A stretch of 64,000 nt of DNA from Vespula vulgaris (lineage: Eukaryota > Arthropoda > Insecta > Hymenoptera > Vespidae), in contig NC_066591.1 in assembly GCF_905475345.1 (NCBI RefSeq), forward strand, positions 109,501 through 173,500, given 5' to 3'. Shown piece by piece: positions 60,101 through 64,000 of this stretch; within the stretch, counting starts at the first letter, position 1, and the number at the start of each line of letters is the position of its first letter. Under the pieces are notes generated by a model. That model searched no databases. It was not told where the DNA came from and was given only the letters and a program-made list of their open reading frames with translations. Made by a program: the position numbers and the translations under genes.

Positions 60101-63100
60101 GATAATACGATCACGTACTAGGAGTGACGACGCGCGATCAAATATATTTATAACAATTGTTCGTTTTCGATACCTGCAATTCGTTCGTTTTCACAGAGGA
60201 AGCGTCTCGTCGTACCGTATGATTCTCCGCTCGATTTTCGTATCTGGAAGACGAGTGATCTCTCGACCTGGCGGGTGGTACAGGCGGTACGGTTCTTTCG
60301 ACGTGAATCGTAGTGTCCGGACCGAAGGTGACTCTGCTGTCCGCCCTCGATGGTCTTTCCATCGACAATCTTTGCGCCGACGAAGATCGTCCTCCGAAAC
60401 GAGATCGCCCGTCCATCCCTGCTTCTTCTCTCGTGAGGCTTCTGCTCCTCGGAGCCGGCTCGACGAAGCTAACCTCGCGCTTGTCACCGCGCGATCGACT
60501 GATCTCCCGTTGGCTCTGAGACTTTCCAGTTAATTGCGGCGACGTTGCCCTAACGCACGCGAGACATCGACAATTTCGTTAATTCGATCTAAGCGAGTCG
60601 TCCATCCTTTCGGACCGTTCGTTCTCCTACCCTTTATTCAAATCCGGAATGAAGATGATGTCGCTTTCCTCGCTCGGATCGCTCACTCCGTATGGATTCT
60701 CTGCCTTTACTCGAAATCTGTACTCCGAGCCTTCGAGCAATTCGGTCAGCGTTGCCGCGGTTTGACGGCTCGTCGTTGCCTTCAACCATACCTCCCAACC
60801 GATCTAAGATTGCGTCATCGTTGAATCATTTAAGAAAGAAAAAGGAACTAGAGAGGGAAAGAAGAAACAAGACGAGTAAATTCTTAAAACGAGTCGCAGC
60901 CCGTTTCCTTACTCTGTAATATTCGACGATGTAAGTGCCGATCTTACAGCCGCCGTCGTCCTCCGGTTCTTTCCAGGATAACGTGACGGATCTGCCCAAA
61001 GTCATCGTGACGTTTACCTTTCCGGGTGCAGCTGGTCGATCTGCGACAAAATAACAAAAGGAAGACTTTGAGAAAAGCCTTGCGAGAAGATCCAAGCCAG
61101 CGAGTCCTTCTCGTCGCCTAAAACCAACCTGTAACCGTAACGAGAAAGGAGGATGCGTCTTCGCCGAGTTTGTTTCTAGCTTTTACCGTGTACTCTCCTC
61201 TGTCGAAACGCTTTGCGTCCGGTATCTTTAAAACCGACTCGCCGTCCATAGATTCGAAAATGTGCCGCGTGTCCTGGGAGAGAGGTTCTCCGTCGTGGAA
61301 CCAAGCTACGGTAGGCGGTGGTCTTCCGGCTAAAGACACTTTCAATCTGATCGTTTCGTCCTGCTCGAAAAGGAGACCGTCCTCGTACTGCCTCGGTAGT
61401 CGTATCTTTGGAAACGCTGAGAGCGGATAACGTGCGATAAATCACGGTGCGTCTCGTTTTTAATCGTAGAGCGTCTTGCGACTTTGATTCGTCGCCTTCG
61501 ATATCCCCACTAACCTTCGAGAATCAGTCTGGCTTTGGTACTAACGTGGCCAGCTCTGTTCGTTGCGGTACACTTGATTTCACCCTCGTCGTTAAGAGCC
61601 GTCTGATGTATAAGTAGTACGCTTTTCCCATTTTCGGTCAAGATTCTCGTTCGTCTACTGCTAAAAATTTCGAAGCCGTCCTTGAACCAAGAGATCTTTG
61701 GCAAGGGTGTTCCCGTAAATCTCACTACGAATTCCGCCTAAAAATATATTATTTTGCATAGGGCAGTTCGTAGAATTACGCTTCCAAAGCAGAGTACTTT
61801 TAACGAAGTACGACACCTGTTCGTTCTCCAAAGCGATCAAGTCGTCGAGTTCGAGGTCGAACTGCGGGGCGGATGCAGCGGCTCGTTGCAACGTTACCGT
61901 CAAGGGATCCGACAGCTCGCTAGGAGCTGAGAGACCTACCGCATTCTGTGCTCTGACCCTGAACTGATAACGCCATCCTGGCTCAAGACCGCTCAACGTT
62001 AGTTCCGGAAAAGTGCAGAGGCCAGGCTTACTACGCACCCAATGAGCCGAACCCATTCGTCGATGTTCGACCAGATAACCTACGATGGCCGATCCGCCGT
62101 TACTGGGCGATCGTTCCCAGCGTATTCCAACGACGTCCGGTTGCGCGTCGTCCGTTCCTGGTATCAGAATTGGCTTGCCCGGAGGTGCTGGCAATCCTGA
62201 CAATAAATCGTACGTGCGTGTCCGTGTATTCTGTCATTTTCAACCGAGATCGACAACGGTCGAGGTACTAATAAGCCGATCAACGAGACAGAGATTTCTC
62301 GCGAGTCTTGACGCGGGCGTGAACGAAATATCTTCGTTAACGATTAGGAGGAAACGTTGAAAACGTATAGAAAATTAACGTAAAGAGAGGGAAAGAGAAG
62401 GAGGATCGTCCGCGCATGCCAGAACGATGCTTACGTGCTTGTCGCGTAGAATAGACGATCTCTAACACAGGTTTGCACGTGGCGTTCCTAAAATAAAATG
62501 TGAAACGTTTGGCAAGCCGAGGATCGCTAGACCACCGTCTTCACGGTGGGAAGGCTATGCGAGAGGAGCTAAGCCGACATCGGACACCAACTCGATCCGT
62601 CTACGATCGTCTCGTACAATGCTTCTCGCGTTTTCGCGATTTCGATACCAACCGAAAATTCTACTCTCGTCACGATTATCTCGCCTCGGTCGTTTACGTT
62701 TACAGCGACGTTGCGTAAATCGATTCTTTCATCTCCTTCTTATCGTTTCCTGAGAATATTCCAAATTGGCATTAAATCTTGGAATTTCTAGTATGCTCGA
62801 TAGCTCTTCAAAAACTGCGATTGCTCAATAATCGAATACGAAGCGATACGTCAAGTCGACCTTATATTTTCGTACTCGCCCCATGCGTTAGACGGATAGC
62901 TACCCATCGTTAAAATAAACATCCTCGAATCACGCCAGTTAATTTTAGATCCCCGAAAGATTTCGTGATAAATAAATAGACAATAGCCGATCGAATCTTC
63001 AGCCCCGAATGGGAAACTTACTTGCACGTACGCACAAAAAAAAAAGAAAAAGAGGAAACTTTGTAACTTTGTAACTCCGATTCTGTTTATCGATTGACAC

Positions 63101-63267
63101 GAGCGATCGGCTAGTTTGAAAAGTTGATGAAAAAGTCGAGTCCGTCGAAGAAACGATCGCTTGCTGAAATGTGCGGGTCTACCTGGTCCGTCCCAGCGTG
63201 GTCTTTTGGACGAGCTCGCTAGAGAGATGCTCTTGGAATAGTGTCTCTTTGTAGTCGCGTTCCCCAT
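57101..63267 (-). CDS. FN3-Ig-Ig-FN3 protein with C-terminal membrane hairpin
   Basis: Ten exons, all in phase: 63183-63267, 61817-62196, 61515-61737, 61129-61416, 60913-61040, 60631-60803, 60174-60549, 59666-60089, 58878-59548 and 57101-58651, giving 1,432 residues. FN3-1 spans about 30-140 (GIRWERSPSNGGSAIVGYLV; YQFRVRAQNAVGLS). Ig-1 spans about 155-228 (ISWFKDGFEIF; EIKCTATNRAG) and Ig-2 about 230-323 (VAWFHDGEPLS; YTVKARNKLGED). FN3-2 spans about 326-425 (LSWKEPEDDGG; YRFRVKAENPYGVSDPS). Residues 426-1370 are low complexity, Ser/Arg/Glu-rich, with a coiled-coil stretch near 710-790 and many SRSS/RS repeats. The last 58 residues hold two short hydrophobic helices separated by KKE, then a basic tail. 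The start MGNATTK fits N-myristoylation. The domain set resembles sarcomeric myosin-binding proteins; Drosophila CG14964 may be the counterpart (from memory, unverified). Confidence 0.85.
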
Positions 63268-63531
63268 GATCGTACTTCCTCTTCTTCCTCCGCGTCGAGC
63301 GTGGCTCGACGAGCGCGCTTTTTCTGGCCAGGGTTTCGAGCTTTTCGCGGCGTTATCGGTGCTAAAAGCGAAGATCACGATTGGAAGAGACGGCGGAATT
63401 TGCGCTCGCTTCCGCGTGCACCGAACGGCGAGGGAAGGAAGGTAAGAGCGCGTCTGCCGGAGGATTCGAAAGATGAAAAAAAATAACGAATCCGCTCCGT
63501 CCTTCGGTCTTGACCGTATCGGAGATAGATG

Positions 63532-63585
<54 letters not shown>

Positions 63586-64000
63586 GCGTGAAAGAGAGAT
63601 CGAGACTCGGCTCGATATAGCTCGAGGCTCGGTGCGGCACTGCCGGACCTCCTCGTAATCGACGAACGTGGCGACGCCAGACTCTTCGGGCTTCTTCCAC
63701 GTCTATCTTTATTCCGCTCCTATCCCTCCCCTTCTTTTCTCTCTATCTCTCTTTTCCCCTCTTCCTCCTTTTTTCCCTGATTTTCCTCAAATCTAATTCT
63801 CTCGTTGATACATTTTCATCGATTATACTTTCATCATAAGTTAAGCCGTTTTTATTTATTGTAATATATGTTGTCTTTTACAATTCATTTACATAATAAA
63901 CGTATATATTATGTAAATGCTATATGTATATATGTATATATATATAAAATAGAGAATATACCTGCATGTATTATGTAAATATAATATATATGCATATGTG
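63268..64000. other. 5' flank of the FN3/Ig membrane gene
   Basis: Upstream of the ATG at 63267 the frame stays open to about 63378 without another ATG. This region is probably 5' UTR, with a further non-coding exon possible. It contains a (GA)n tract at 63534-63580 and ends in very AT-rich sequence. No further gene is supported. Confidence 0.5.
63534..63580. repeat. (GA)n microsatellite
   Basis: An uninterrupted GA tract of about 46 bases, roughly 270 bases upstream of the FN3/Ig membrane gene start. On that gene's sense strand it is a TC tract and may lie in the promoter or 5' UTR. Confidence 0.9.

Noticed and set aside
54500..63267. Treating the FN3/Ig membrane gene and Strn-Mlck as one transcription unit
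   Set aside because: The upstream gene ends in its own stop after a membrane hairpin. Strn-Mlck has its own ATG (55449) that joins exon 2 in phase, with an in-frame stop upstream. A rare read-through isoform cannot be excluded.

Overview
The window is eukaryotic and almost certainly from an insect, most likely a hymenopteran (bee, wasp or ant). Evidence: protein-coding genes split by short GT-AG introns, AT-rich intergenic DNA, CpG-rich exons, many dinucleotide microsatellites, and insect-type orthologues. The species cannot be named from the sequence. All gene models were assembled by hand from splice signals, reading phase and family similarity.

Left third (1-12.1 kb): four compact housekeeping or metabolic genes. 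On the minus strand lie Alg-2/PDCD6 (penta-EF-hand calcium sensor, 1519-2620) and ALG5 (dolichyl-phosphate beta-glucosyltransferase, 3457-4873). On the plus strand lie integrin-linked kinase ILK (6294-8339) and a cytosolic-type carboxylesterase (9413-12037). A 305-bp MITE flanked by TTAA (12466-12770) sits between the converging 3' ends of the esterase and the next gene.

Middle (12.95-55.45 kb, minus strand): one giant muscle gene, Stretchin-Mlck, modelled as about 47 coding exons and roughly 8,400 residues. From the N-terminus it holds about 7 Ig domains, a single 15-kb exon of about 4,985 residues, about 14 more Ig domains with one FN3, then a second FN3, a complete MLCK-type kinase, a classical calmodulin-binding/autoinhibitory segment and an acidic tail. 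The 15-kb exon contains two unusual low-complexity architectures. One is about 3,300 residues of degenerate amphipathic-helix repeats. The other is about 60 tandem copies of a 16-residue charged unit, predicted to form a very long single alpha helix.

Right (57.1-63.3 kb, minus strand): a separate 1,432-residue FN3-Ig-Ig-FN3 protein. It has a long disordered/coiled region, a C-terminal hydrophobic hairpin and an N-terminal myristoylation-like motif. It lies head-to-tail upstream of Stretchin-Mlck. ILK (integrin adhesion at muscle attachments), Stretchin-Mlck and the membrane-hairpin Ig/FN3 protein are all plausibly muscle cytoskeletal genes. The strongest candidates for under-described biology are the two repeat regions of the 15-kb exon and the membrane-anchored FN3/Ig protein.
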